NCBI GenBank assembly: GCA_964405925.1
Contig: CAYOQG010000010.1
Span: 1-41,056 of the forward strand
From: GCA-020344555 sp964405925
Lineage (GTDB): Bacteria; Planctomycetota; Phycisphaerae; UBA1845
DNA length: 41,056 nucleotides
Direction: 5' to 3'
Part shown: one piece after another, positions 28,179-36,600 of the stretch
Position numbering within the stretch: the stretch's first letter is position 1
How the letters are laid out: each line of letters starts with the position of its first letter
Notes under the pieces: model-generated
The model's database searches: none
The model's input: only the letters and a program-made list of their open reading frames with translations
Told to the model about the DNA's origin: nothing
Translations under genes and position numbers: made by a program

Positions 28179-29978
28179 GTGAAGATTATTTGTCACACCG
28201 CGCGGGCCAAAGCCCGCGGCTTGGGTGCAATCGGATCGGCGAAGTCTCATGGGACATTGGACAATGCCCAGATCCGTGTGGGCTTGTGGGTCTGTATCCT
28301 CATCTGCTACGCGCAGGTATCTCTGGGACAGGAGCGTGTCTCCGAGACGGTCCACAACCTTTCCGTGAGTGGACCCGGACGACTCCACGCGGCGTCCGAG
28401 AGCCGAGTGTGCGTCTTCTGCCACGCGACGCACAACACGATGGGAATGCGCCCGCTGTGGAATCGCGAGCTATCACCGGCAAGCTATAGAATCTACGACT
28501 CGTCCACGCTCGATGCGAGACCAGGCCAGCCCACCGGCGTGAGCAAGCTGTGTCTGAGCTGCCATGACGGCACGATTGCGCTCGGGAGCGTCTTAAGTCA
28601 CAGCGACCGCATTCGGATCAGTGGGGGCGATTACATTCCTTCCGGGTTGACCAACCTGGGCACAGATCTGTCCGACGACCATCCGATCAGCTTCTTTTAC
28701 GCCGGGGGCTTGGCCTCGTCAGATCACCAACTCGTCGATCCCGCGACGTTACCGGACGAGATCACCCTCGACGAAACCGGCCAATTACAGTGCACGGCCT
28801 GCCACGATCCCCATAAAAATCGCTATGGTGACTTTCTGGTGACACCTTTCGAACATGGCATGCTCTGTACTGCATGCCATCGGATGGACGGTTGGACGTC
28901 GTGCTCCCACGAATCCGCGAGTGTCGCAGTGGCTAGTGCCCACACTGGAGATTGGCCCTTCGCGACTGTGGCGGAGAATGCCTGCCGTAGCTGCCACCGA
29001 CCACACACCGCTGGCGGCCGTGAGCGGCTGTTGATTCTCGAAAAGGAGGAAGAGAACTGCTTGTCCTGTCACGACGGTCTCGTCGCGCGGACAAACGTCC
29101 TGGTCGAGTTGGAGAAGCTCAGCGTCCACGATCCACGTCGGTACTTCGGTGAACACGATCCCGCGGAGACCCTGGTAGGCGGCAATCCCCACGTGGAATG
29201 TAGCGACTGCCACAACCCACACGCCGTAACGCAGGAGCTGTTCACTTCGGACTACACACCCATCGGGGCAACGCTTGCCTACGTAAAGGGTATCAACATC
29301 GGCGGGGCGCTGGTGCAAAACGCGCAATATGAGTACGAGGTTTGCTTCCGCTGTCACGCCGACGCAGCCGTAACCGTGCGAAATCGAGTGCTGCGTCATG
29401 TGCAGGAGTCGAACCTGAGGCTGAAGTTCGGTTCGGGCAACTCCAGCTATCACCCCGTGGTCGTTTCCTCACCCGGTCAGGGCTCGGTCAGCCTGGTACC
29501 CGGCCTGGCAGTCGGATCGCTCATTCGCTGTACGGATTGCCATAACAACGACGCCGGTCCGCGAGCCGGCGGGAGCGGGGCTGACGGCCCTCACGGCTCG
29601 AACTACGAGTTTCTGCTGGAACGCAACTACACGACTCAGGACGATACGGTGGAGTCGGATTTTGAATACGCCCTGTGCTACAAATGCCACCGGCGAACAA
29701 GCATCCTGGCAGATCAGAGCTTTCGGTTGCATCGAAAGCACGTGGTCGACGAGCGTGGACCGTGCTCGAGCTGTCATGATCCGCACGGCATCAGCCTGAC
29801 ACAGGCCTTCGGATCAGACCATACCCATCTGATCAATTTCGACACCCACATCGTCCAACCCACGTCGGTCGCGCGGACGATTGCGTTCCGTGATCTGGGG
29901 CAGACCGCTGGAAGCTGCACCCTCGTCTGTCACGGGTCTGAGCACCAAAACCGAACCTATGGGATGGGTCTGCCGTAG
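28179..29978 (+). CDS. 12-heme c-type cytochrome
   Basis: A protein of about 599 residues with 11 CXXCH motifs and one CX3CH (CTLVCH, residues 580-585). The first three hemes (from residue 78) repeat the tetraheme module of the gene at 22072: CVFCHATHNT, LWNR, LCLSCHDGTIALGSV, LSDDHPISF, CTACHDPH. Later hemes include CRSCHRPH, CSDCHNPHA and CSSCHDPHG, the doubled-CXXCH style. A hydrophobic stretch VGLWVCILICYAQVSLGQ acts as signal peptide; the n-region before it is unusually long. GTG at 28179 has GAAGGA seven bases upstream, while TTG at 28164 and later starts remain possible. It follows the barrel and NHL lipoprotein on the same strand and could be the outer partner of the conduit (inference). 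Confidence 0.85.
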   Translation: MKIICHTARAKARGLGAIGSAKSHGTLDNAQIRVGLWVCILICYAQVSLGQERVSETVHNLSVSGPGRLHAASESRVCVFCHATHNTMGMRPLWNRELSPASYRIYDSSTLDARPGQPTGVSKLCLSCHDGTIALGSVLSHSDRIRISGGDYIPSGLTNLGTDLSDDHPISFFYAGGLASSDHQLVDPATLPDEITLDETGQLQCTACHDPHKNRYGDFLVTPFEHGMLCTACHRMDGWTSCSHESASVAVASAHTGDWPFATVAENACRSCHRPHTAGGRERLLILEKEEENCLSCHDGLVARTNVLVELEKLSVHDPRRYFGEHDPAETLVGGNPHVECSDCHNPHAVTQELFTSDYTPIGATLAYVKGINIGGALVQNAQYEYEVCFRCHADAAVTVRNRVLRHVQESNLRLKFGSGNSSYHPVVVSSPGQGSVSLVPGLAVGSLIRCTDCHNNDAGPRAGGSGADGPHGSNYEFLLERNYTTQDDTVESDFEYALCYKCHRRTSILADQSFRLHRKHVVDERGPCSSCHDPHGISLTQAFGSDHTHLINFDTHIVQPTSVARTIAFRDLGQTAGSCTLVCHGSEHQNRTYGMGLP

Positions 29979-30560
29979 AGCGGTTTTTGACTGTGAGTTG
30001 GCGCGGCCCACCCCGCCGGTCGACAGCCAACCGCAAGCCTCGGGGTCCCGACGGTCCGTAAAGAGGTTGGCGTACAGCGGAGGGCGGGTCTGCAGAGGAC
30101 TCCCGCCAACCCCCATCGATGACTACGCTTCTGGGCGCCGCGGCTCCTGGCGTACCTCAGACACATGACCAGAGAGCCGGCCAGCGACGAGCCGCGTTCG
30201 TTCGAGAACCATACCACCACCAGCGATCAAAGGAGCAGAGGCATCTTGGAGCGGATCGCGAGCATGAGTCATCCAGCCAAACACCTGGGTTATGCCTTTT
30301 GCCAGACCAGCTATAATGAAAGCGATGGTAAGTGTCTCAGCGTCTTGGGTGTCTCACGTGCCCCGGAAAGACCGCCAGCCAGCGGGCGGCTGCCCGTTGT
30401 ATTCGCTGGTTACATCGTGATGATGGCGACGATGCTGGGGCCACTCATCAGACGTGTGTCAACCCGGCACGCTGGCGCCCCGGACCGAGAGCTATCTGTA
30501 TGCTCGTGCCGATCCCGTGTTAGGACACGAGAGGGGCACCTTCCCCTGGGAGGCGTACAC
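29979..30560. other. Region before the heme-sensor kinase, no separate gene
   Basis: About 580 bases. An 8-bp stem GGTTGGCG/CGCCAACC spans 30065-30113 and may mark transcript ends after the 12-heme gene. A TATAAT box lies at 30312-30317 without a recognisable -35. The kinase frame is open from 30165, but that part lacks coding character; a GGGAGG site before TTG at 30561 marks the likely start. Confidence 0.45.
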
Positions 30561-32039
30561 TTGAAGCGTCGGATCATTCTTTGCCTGGCCATATTGTTTG
30601 GGCTGTGCCTCCTCGCGCCGGTCGTCGCGATGATCTGCCTCAGCGTCAGCGTCAGTCGACTCACATCGGTGGCCGATTCGCACCACATACAATCCCTTCG
30701 AGCCGAGTTGGCAGCGGTCGGTGTCCGAATCGAGCGTGATCTGCTCCAGGCTGCAGAGCCGACTCCTGCCGACCGTACTTCTCAAATCGACACCCTCACC
30801 CGCTTCGAGAACACGCTGGGGGGGTGTGGAGCGTGTCATCATGAGCCACTGATCAAAGACCGCATGACACAGCTTGCCGAGACCTTCGATCGCTATCGGG
30901 AGAAGGTGGATCTATCGATCGTGCTGGGCGACCCAACCGGGTTGGCACGAGACGAGGAGGTCCGCCAACTGGCGGCGACATTGGTGAACCGGACGACCGA
31001 GATGGCCGACGAGGCAGCCAAGCATCTGGCAGTCAAGAGTAGTGACGCGGCGGCAAGTGTGCGAGCGGCCCGCATGGTCCTCGTGGCTACGCTGATTGCA
31101 TCGATCGTGATTGGTGGATTCGTAGCTCTCCACTTGAAGAAGCGTTTGACTACTCCGCTAAGGGCCCTTTTGGAAGGTGTCGAGCGTGTGCGACAGGGCG
31201 ACCTGAATCATCGTTTCAAGGTCACGGGTGACGCCGAGTGCCGGACGCTGGGGGACGCTTTCAACCAGGCCTATGACAGCTTGAGAAAAGCACAGGACAG
31301 GATCCTCCAAGCGGAGAAGATGGCGTTTGTGGGCAAGCTGGCCGCGGGTGTGGCTCACGAAGTCGGGAATCCCCTGGCCAGCATCTCCTCGGTCGCCCAG
31401 ATGATGCGCCGCGAGTGTCACGACGATAAAGAAGCGGAACGGCTCGACCTGATCATGCAGCACATCAGTCGGGTGTCGAAGGTGGTGCGGGAGCTGCTGA
31501 CGTTTTCTCGCCCTGGTCCGGAGGACGGTGAGGCCGGGCGGGGCGGGCGAGTCGAGATCGAAACCCTGCTCGAGCACACGCTCTCCCTGCTCCGCTGGGA
31601 CAAGCGAGCGAGCAGGATACAGATCAGCTCGGACTGTGAGCCCAACCTCAGTATCGCCCACGGCAACAGCAGTCAATTGCTCCTTGTGTGTATCAACATC
31701 ACGATCAATGCCCTTGATGCCTTAAGCGCCAGCAAGAACTCGGACGGAACGCTCCACGTGTCCGCGTACGCCGCGGGTAGTCGGGTCAAGATCCGGTTTG
31801 AGGACAACGGGCCGGGAATGACACAGCAGCAAATCGCCGCGGCGTTCGAGCCCTTCTTCACGACGAAAGAACCCGGCACGGGCACCGGGTTGGGCCTGTG
31901 GGTATGCAGTCAGATCGTCCGTATGCATCGTGCGTCTATCCACATTGACAGCCGGGTCGGTGAGGGAACGACGGTCATCGTGGACCTGCCTAAGGAACTG
32001 CCGCCAGAAGCTCTGGAACCGACGGTCGTCGAGTGCTAG
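30561..32039 (+). CDS. Histidine kinase with periplasmic c-heme sensor motif
   Basis: A 492-residue membrane sensor kinase. The first helix (about 5-30) leads to a periplasmic region of roughly 140 residues with CGACH at 89-93, a c-type heme attachment motif. It is followed by a second helix (172-192), HAMP (about 193-245), the phospho-acceptor His266 in GVAHEVGNPLAS, and an ATPase domain (NITINALDAL, EDNGPGM, GTGLGLWVC). Periplasmic c-heme sensor domains are known in Geobacter chemotaxis receptors; here one would be linked to a kinase. Start: TTG at 30561 with GGGAGG seven bases upstream, giving LKRRIILCLAILFG as the membrane anchor. No response regulator lies next to it. The regulator at 15221 is a plausible partner because both kinases share near-identical H-box sequences (inference). 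Confidence 0.9.
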   Translation: MKRRIILCLAILFGLCLLAPVVAMICLSVSVSRLTSVADSHHIQSLRAELAAVGVRIERDLLQAAEPTPADRTSQIDTLTRFENTLGGCGACHHEPLIKDRMTQLAETFDRYREKVDLSIVLGDPTGLARDEEVRQLAATLVNRTTEMADEAAKHLAVKSSDAAASVRAARMVLVATLIASIVIGGFVALHLKKRLTTPLRALLEGVERVRQGDLNHRFKVTGDAECRTLGDAFNQAYDSLRKAQDRILQAEKMAFVGKLAAGVAHEVGNPLASISSVAQMMRRECHDDKEAERLDLIMQHISRVSKVVRELLTFSRPGPEDGEAGRGGRVEIETLLEHTLSLLRWDKRASRIQISSDCEPNLSIAHGNSSQLLLVCINITINALDALSASKNSDGTLHVSAYAAGSRVKIRFEDNGPGMTQQQIAAAFEPFFTTKEPGTGTGLGLWVCSQIVRMHRASIHIDSRVGEGTTVIVDLPKELPPEALEPTVVEC

Positions 32040-32043
32040 ACGG

Positions 32044-32130
32044 CTGGAGAACGACGAATGTCGGATGCAGAATTGAGAAAACGAGAGAGCCCAGCTCGTC
32101 TTCACTCGCCGTTCGCTTTTCGGTATTACG
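32044..32130. repeat. Palindromic GAATGGC-type dispersed repeat, copy 2
   Basis: The left arm has GACGAATGTCGGATGCAGAA and the right arm CTCGCCGTTCGCTTTTCGG, an imperfect inverted repeat of GAATGNC-like units. Read on the minus strand, TTTTCTCAATTCTGCATCC matches the core of copies 1 and 3. It starts a few bases after the kinase stop. Confidence 0.55.
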
Positions 32131-32145
32131 CCTTCGTGGGCTGGC

Positions 32146-32175
32146 GGCATGGGTCTGCCCCGCCTGACCCATGCC
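32146..32175. repeat. Perfect 10-bp inverted repeat
   Basis: GGCATGGGTC (32146-32155) and GACCCATGCC (32166-32175) are exact complements around a ten-base loop. No U-tract follows. It may be a transcript-end structure or part of a small dispersed element. Confidence 0.55.
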
Positions 32176-32521
32176 CACAGAGTCACTGATGTGGCTCCGC
32201 TCCAGCCGCCCGGTGCCAATACGCCCCGGACAAGCGCCAGTGCAGACGAACGCCCAAGGGCGTTGGTGTGGGGGATGCCCCCGGCTTGCGACACTCCCAG
32301 GGCATAGCATCCGAAGCGTACCGCTTTCCCAATTCTGGGAAATATCGGTTGCCATAGACGATACTGGTGCTCAGTCAATGTCCAAGCCGACTTGGTCGCC
32401 GCAGGCTGGATCATCTGGACATAATCGTCGCAACCCGCAAGATAGGTCCAAATCCGCGGCGTTATGGAGTCGTTGACCCCGTCAGCTTCCAGCGTCAGCA
32501 ACGGTACGCTCCCAGGCATAA

Positions 32522-32537
32522 TGGCACGGAGAATGCC
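32522..32537 (+). promoter_or_regulatory. Sigma54 -24/-12 promoter candidate for the CbcL-type operon
   Basis: TGGCACGGAGAATGCC has a perfect -24 (TGGCACG), the exact GG-N10-GC spacing and a -12 of ATGC. The predicted start near 32548 leaves only a few bases before the ATG at 32554 but a normal leader of about 54 bases before the ATG at 32602, which helps choose the start of the first gene. Confidence 0.7.
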
Positions 32538-32601
32538 CCATACAGGTGCTTCGATGAAGAAACACAACAGGGGGAATGTTTCATTCGGTCAACGGGGAGT
32601 C

Positions 32602-34134
32602 ATGAGAGCGCGCATGCGAGCGTTGAATGCATCGAGTTACCTTACATATCGCCGTTGCGCCATCGCGGGGACAATCCTCCTGGCACACGTGGGCTGTCGC
32701 GCCGAGTCCGAATCGGAAGCCACAAGGAGTCCCTCAGGGAACGCCGGCGATCGGTCGGGTGCGGAGGTCTCAGATAGCCGCACCCTGGCTTCACGGGCAA
32801 CCCCAAAGCCCGCTGAACGCCCTACGGAGCCGGTCGACCCGAGAAGTTGCCTCACTGGGGAGTGTCACCAGAATCTCGTTCGGCGTTCCTATGTGCACCC
32901 ACCAGTGGAAGCCGTGGCGTGCGAGCTGTGCCATCTTCCCGAGCAGCCTGTGCATAAGTTTCCGATTCGAGAGACTGGTCCGCAGCTATGCACAACCTGC
33001 CACGACGTCGCGGAGCGCAAGCCGTACCAGCACGCAGTTGTCGTTCGCGAGGGATGCCTTCCCTGCCACGACCCTCACGCGTCCAACGCCAAGTTTCTGG
33101 TCACCGACATGAGCCCGGAGATGCTCTGCCAACGCTGCCACCAAGTCGAGCGAAAGCGATACTTACACAGCGGCTTCGCCTCGGGGGCGTGCACGCTTTG
33201 CCACGAACCGCACGGGGGGACCCATCGAGCGTTTCTGATCGGGGGTGAAGGCAAGGAGCACTGCCTTAGCTGTCATACACAGCGGCGGGAGCGACTGGCT
33301 ACCTCGACCCACATCCACAAGCCGATCCGCGAGACAGGATGCACGGATTGTCATACCCATCATTCTTCGGAATACGAGCATATCCTCGTGAAAGATCTCT
33401 ACGACCTGTGCATGGGCTGTCACCCTCAGATCGAGGGCGCGATCACCGGGGCCGCGTCACCCCATGGGGCGGTGTTCACGGGAGAGCATTGTGCCAATTG
33501 CCACGAATCGCACGAAGGTGATCGTCCCTATTTGTTGCGCGAGAAAGAGCAGGTACTTTGTCTGGAATGCCACAACCGACCTCAACTGGCCAGCAACGGG
33601 GACACCATCCCGGACATGACGCCGGTTCTGGTCGACGCCCGGTTCCTCCACGGTCCGATCCGGGCGGGGAACTGTAGCGCCTGCCACTACACGCACGCGT
33701 CGCGCTACGCCATGCTCTTGCGCAAATACTTCCCGCGGGACTTTTACGAGGCTTTCCATCTGGAGGATTACGCCTTGTGCTTTACGTGTCACAGTGAGAG
33801 CACTGTCCTGGAAGGTGAAAGTCCATCCTTCACCGGTTTTCGGAACGGCTCCACGAATCTCCACTACGTCCACGTGAACCGCCAGGACAAGGGCCGGACG
33901 TGCCGCACCTGCCACGAGATCCACGGGAGCAACTTGACCAGACACATGGCCAGTACGGTCCCCTTCGAAGGTGGTGGCTGGGCCATGCCCATCAGAATGC
34001 AGCAAACCGAGACGGGCGGACGCTGTAGTCCGGGGTGTCACGAACCCAGGGAATATCGCAGGTCACCGCAGCAGCCTGGCGGCGCAGTCATCCTTGCACC
34101 CGAGAACGAGAATGCCGAGGCGGGTCAACCGTGA
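32602..34134 (+). CDS. 15-heme cytochrome c lipoprotein with CX4CH and CX3CH ends
   Basis: A 510-residue lipoprotein (lipobox AHVGC, Cys32) and the first gene of the operon. It has 13 CXXCH motifs, preceded by CX4CH (CLTGECH, from residue 83) and closed by CX3CH (CSPGCH, from residue 475). The repeated pattern of HxP, C..CH and CHxxH is typical of doubled-CXXCH proteins. The C-terminal block VPFEGGGWAMPI...TETGGRCSPGCH is shared with the next gene, so the two are tandem paralogues. The likely role is electron transfer between the inner-membrane fusions and the outer membrane (inference). ATG at 32602 was preferred to ATG at 32554 because of the sigma54 start. Its stop overlaps the next start (GTGA). 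Confidence 0.87.
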   Translation: MRARMRALNASSYLTYRRCAIAGTILLAHVGCRAESESEATRSPSGNAGDRSGAEVSDSRTLASRATPKPAERPTEPVDPRSCLTGECHQNLVRRSYVHPPVEAVACELCHLPEQPVHKFPIRETGPQLCTTCHDVAERKPYQHAVVVREGCLPCHDPHASNAKFLVTDMSPEMLCQRCHQVERKRYLHSGFASGACTLCHEPHGGTHRAFLIGGEGKEHCLSCHTQRRERLATSTHIHKPIRETGCTDCHTHHSSEYEHILVKDLYDLCMGCHPQIEGAITGAASPHGAVFTGEHCANCHESHEGDRPYLLREKEQVLCLECHNRPQLASNGDTIPDMTPVLVDARFLHGPIRAGNCSACHYTHASRYAMLLRKYFPRDFYEAFHLEDYALCFTCHSESTVLEGESPSFTGFRNGSTNLHYVHVNRQDKGRTCRTCHEIHGSNLTRHMASTVPFEGGGWAMPIRMQQTETGGRCSPGCHEPREYRRSPQQPGGAVILAPENENAEAGQP

Positions 34135-35621
34135 GACACTCTACACCACAGGTAACCGTGTTGATCTCGAGCTTGGTGCTTTCCGTCGGCGTTCACGTTG
34201 CCGGATTCGGGTTCGACCAGGAAGCGGAGAAGGTCCAAAAGCCGACGGAGTCCGTCCCTCGCGGCGGCTGTGTCACTACCGAGTGTCACCCGGGAATCAA
34301 AGACACGCCTTACGTCCACGGTCCAGTGGCCGTGGACGCCTGCGACGCCTGCCACGTGGAAGTCGATCCACAGCAGCACACGTACGAGCATCGGTTCATC
34401 GGGAAGCAATTGTGCCAGTTTTGCCACAAGTTTCAGACTAGAGGCCAGTATCTGCACAAACCAGTCGCCCAAGGTGAATGTACGGATTGTCATAACCCGC
34501 ATGGGGGTGCAGATCGCTTCATTCTTCGCGGCGGCTCCGGTGGACAGGCCTGCAAGGAATGCCATAGTTTCGTCACCATGGGCTTTCCGGCGGTGCACGG
34601 ACCGGTAGCGGCAGGCGAGTGCACGGCGTGCCATCGGGCGCATAGTTCGGACTTTCCCGGACTGCTCACTGCCCCGCGTCGCGAGTTGTGCCTCGAGTGC
34701 CACGCCCTTCTTGGCAAGGAGCTCGCCCAAGCCCAACGGATTCACAAGCCGGTGAATGAGGACTGCCTCGAATGTCATAGGTCCCACGCCGCCGAGGACA
34801 AAATGCTGCTGAAGGCTACGTCACCCGCCTTGTGTTCAACGTGCCATGAGGAATTGGCGGCATTGATCGCCACCGCCTCGACCAAACATAACGCCGTGGC
34901 CATGGAGAGGGGCTGTCAGAACTGTCACGAAGCCCATGGAAGCGATTTCCCCGCCATTCTAGTCAACGACATGGTCGAGGTTTGTCTGTCCTGCCACGAC
35001 GAAGAGATCCCCATGCCCGACGGCTCCCGGCTGGCCAACATCAAAGCTGTGCTGGCGACGGGCACGAGCGTGCACGGACCGATCGCTCAACGCAACTGCG
35101 TGGCTTGTCACTACATTCACGGCGGGTCGCATTTCCGTCTGCTGATCAAAGAGTATCCCCCAGAGTTCTACGCTCCGTTCTTCGAGGAGACGTACGCCCT
35201 GTGCCTCGCCTGCCACGACCGGCAGCGCTTCCTCGTAGCCCGCACAGACAAGCTGACCGATTTTCGGAACGGTAATCTGAACCTGCACTTCCTGCACATC
35301 AACAAGAAAATGAAAGGCCGAACGTGTCGGGCCTGCCATGAGACCCATGCCAGCAGGAAGCCCAACCACGTTCGGATCTCTGTACCATTTGGAGAAGGTG
35401 GATGGGAGCTGCCCATCAATTTCGTGACCACGGAAACGGGTGGAGGGTGCAAACCCGGCTGTCACAAGGAATACACCTACGACCGCGTGAACCCGGTCGC
35501 GTATCCGAAGCCGGAGGAAACCGCTCCAGAATCGCCGTCCGTCAACGTCAACGTGCCGTTGCCGGATTCGGAAGAGACAAGAAAGGAGGCCAACGATGAG
35601 ACGGAAAATCCTGGCCGTTAG
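34131..35621 (+). CDS. 15-heme c-type cytochrome, paralogue of the preceding gene
   Basis: A 496-residue exported cytochrome with signal sequence MRHSTPQVTVLISSLVLSVG. Hemes: CX4CH first (CVTTECH, 47-53), 13 CXXCH, CX3CH last (CKPGCH, 440-445), the same order as the upstream gene. It is not a lipoprotein, so the pair may occupy different sites. The tail after the last heme is Pro/Glu-rich. GTG at 34131 overlaps the previous stop as GTGA, indicating coupled translation; the open frame reaches back to 34035 inside the previous gene. Its 3-prime end overlaps the redoxin/TPR gene by 26 bases. Periplasmic transfer is inferred. Confidence 0.88.
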   Translation: MRHSTPQVTVLISSLVLSVGVHVAGFGFDQEAEKVQKPTESVPRGGCVTTECHPGIKDTPYVHGPVAVDACDACHVEVDPQQHTYEHRFIGKQLCQFCHKFQTRGQYLHKPVAQGECTDCHNPHGGADRFILRGGSGGQACKECHSFVTMGFPAVHGPVAAGECTACHRAHSSDFPGLLTAPRRELCLECHALLGKELAQAQRIHKPVNEDCLECHRSHAAEDKMLLKATSPALCSTCHEELAALIATASTKHNAVAMERGCQNCHEAHGSDFPAILVNDMVEVCLSCHDEEIPMPDGSRLANIKAVLATGTSVHGPIAQRNCVACHYIHGGSHFRLLIKEYPPEFYAPFFEETYALCLACHDRQRFLVARTDKLTDFRNGNLNLHFLHINKKMKGRTCRACHETHASRKPNHVRISVPFGEGGWELPINFVTTETGGGCKPGCHKEYTYDRVNPVAYPKPEETAPESPSVNVNVPLPDSEETRKEANDETENPGR

Positions 35622-36600
35622 TTGCTCGATAGTCGTGTTGTCATCCTTGAGCCCGGTGGCCTTGGCCCGCCCGGACCGGTTGCGGAACATCGAGTTCGGC
35701 CAGCCATTGCCCGCGTTCCAGCGAGCAGGACTCGACGGAGAAACCGTGAGCTTTAGCGCGGAGCCCGGTACGGTCTTGTTGCTGGTTTATCTGAGCGCTC
35801 AACAAGCGCAATCAGAGAAGGCAATGGCCTCAGTACACATCGTGGCTACCAATATCGATAGCCCGAACCTGAGAGTCATCTACATGACCGCGGACACCCG
35901 TCAGCTCGGATACTTCCGCGACCTGAAGACGGAAACGCAAGCCGGTGAACCGCTGGCGCTGGACGAAGGTCATCAGATCTACGGACAGCTCGGTTTGATC
36001 GTGTTTCCCACGACGGTGGTTTCGTCTCTGGACGGGAACCTGCTGCACGTGATTTCGGGTTGGATGCGGGACTACGAGTATCGTTTGGAAGCATATTGCC
36101 GTCACGCTTTGGGCGAGCTGGACGACGCCGCCCTAGCTGGGCAGCTCGATCGAAGCCCCCAAGCCAAGGATGAAGCCCGTGCCCGAGCCGACCGACACCG
36201 CTCGGCCGCAGCGATTCTACGATCCAAAGGGCTGCTCGCAGATGCCACCCGGGAGCTGGAATCCGCGATCGCTGCTGATGCGAGTTCCACAGCCGCGGTC
36301 GTTGACTTGGCTGACATTCTTGTCGCCCAGGGACGACTCGACGAGGCTGAGCAGAGACTCAACACCTTGCTCGCTCAAGATCCGGATGTCCGGGGCGTCA
36401 AGCTCATCCAGGGGATTATCTTTATGAAGCGCGGGCAGATGGACAAGGCGGAGGCGGCGTTAGAAAAGGCTCTTCTTCTGAACCCGGACCCGACCCGACC
36501 CCACTACTACCTCGGTCAACTCTACGAGCAAAAGGGTAAGCACAAGCTCGCCATGGAGCACTATCGTGACGCCCTCAAGCAGATCTTAAAGGAGCAGTAG
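35596..36600 (+). CDS. Redoxin-like / TPR protein lacking catalytic cysteines
   Basis: A 334-residue exported protein (MRRKILAVSCSIVVLSSLSPVALA) behind AAGGAGG. Residues about 30-170 have a thioredoxin/TlpA-like layout: LPAFQRAGLDGETVSF, a beta strand LLLVYLS, then a cis-Pro-type VFPTTVVSSLDG. Where TlpA or AhpC proteins have catalytic Cys there is AQQAQSEKA. Residues about 200-330 form three TPR-like helices pairs ending LAMEHYRDALKQ. Without the cysteines it cannot be a standard thiol-disulfide enzyme; a chaperone or scaffold role in cytochrome assembly is inference from the operon. The gene is embedded between cytochrome genes, overlapping the upstream one by 26 bases. Confidence 0.82.
   Translation: MRRKILAVSCSIVVLSSLSPVALARPDRLRNIEFGQPLPAFQRAGLDGETVSFSAEPGTVLLLVYLSAQQAQSEKAMASVHIVATNIDSPNLRVIYMTADTRQLGYFRDLKTETQAGEPLALDEGHQIYGQLGLIVFPTTVVSSLDGNLLHVISGWMRDYEYRLEAYCRHALGELDDAALAGQLDRSPQAKDEARARADRHRSAAAILRSKGLLADATRELESAIAADASSTAAVVDLADILVAQGRLDEAEQRLNTLLAQDPDVRGVKLIQGIIFMKRGQMDKAEAALEKALLLNPDPTRPHYYLGQLYEQKGKHKLAMEHYRDALKQILKEQ

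Larger units (their letters stand above)
32040..32601. other. Intergenic region before the CbcL-type operon
   Basis: About 560 bases holding a palindromic dispersed repeat (32044-32130), a perfect 10-bp inverted repeat (32146-32175) and a strong sigma54 promoter candidate (32522-32537). A long minus-strand open frame covers it but continues into the kinase gene as an antisense frame and has no recognisable domain. Confidence 0.5.

Noticed and set aside
30289..30317. Sigma70 promoter from TATAAT at 30312
   Set aside because: No recognisable -35 at 16-18 bases upstream.
30165..30560. N-terminal extension of the heme-sensor kinase
   Set aside because: The extension has no domain character; GGGAGG seven bases before TTG at 30561, followed at once by a membrane anchor, fits better.
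31722..32567. 281-residue minus-strand frame over the kinase end and intergenic region
   Set aside because: It runs antisense to the kinase ATPase domain and through the palindromic repeat, with no domain or ribosome-binding site.
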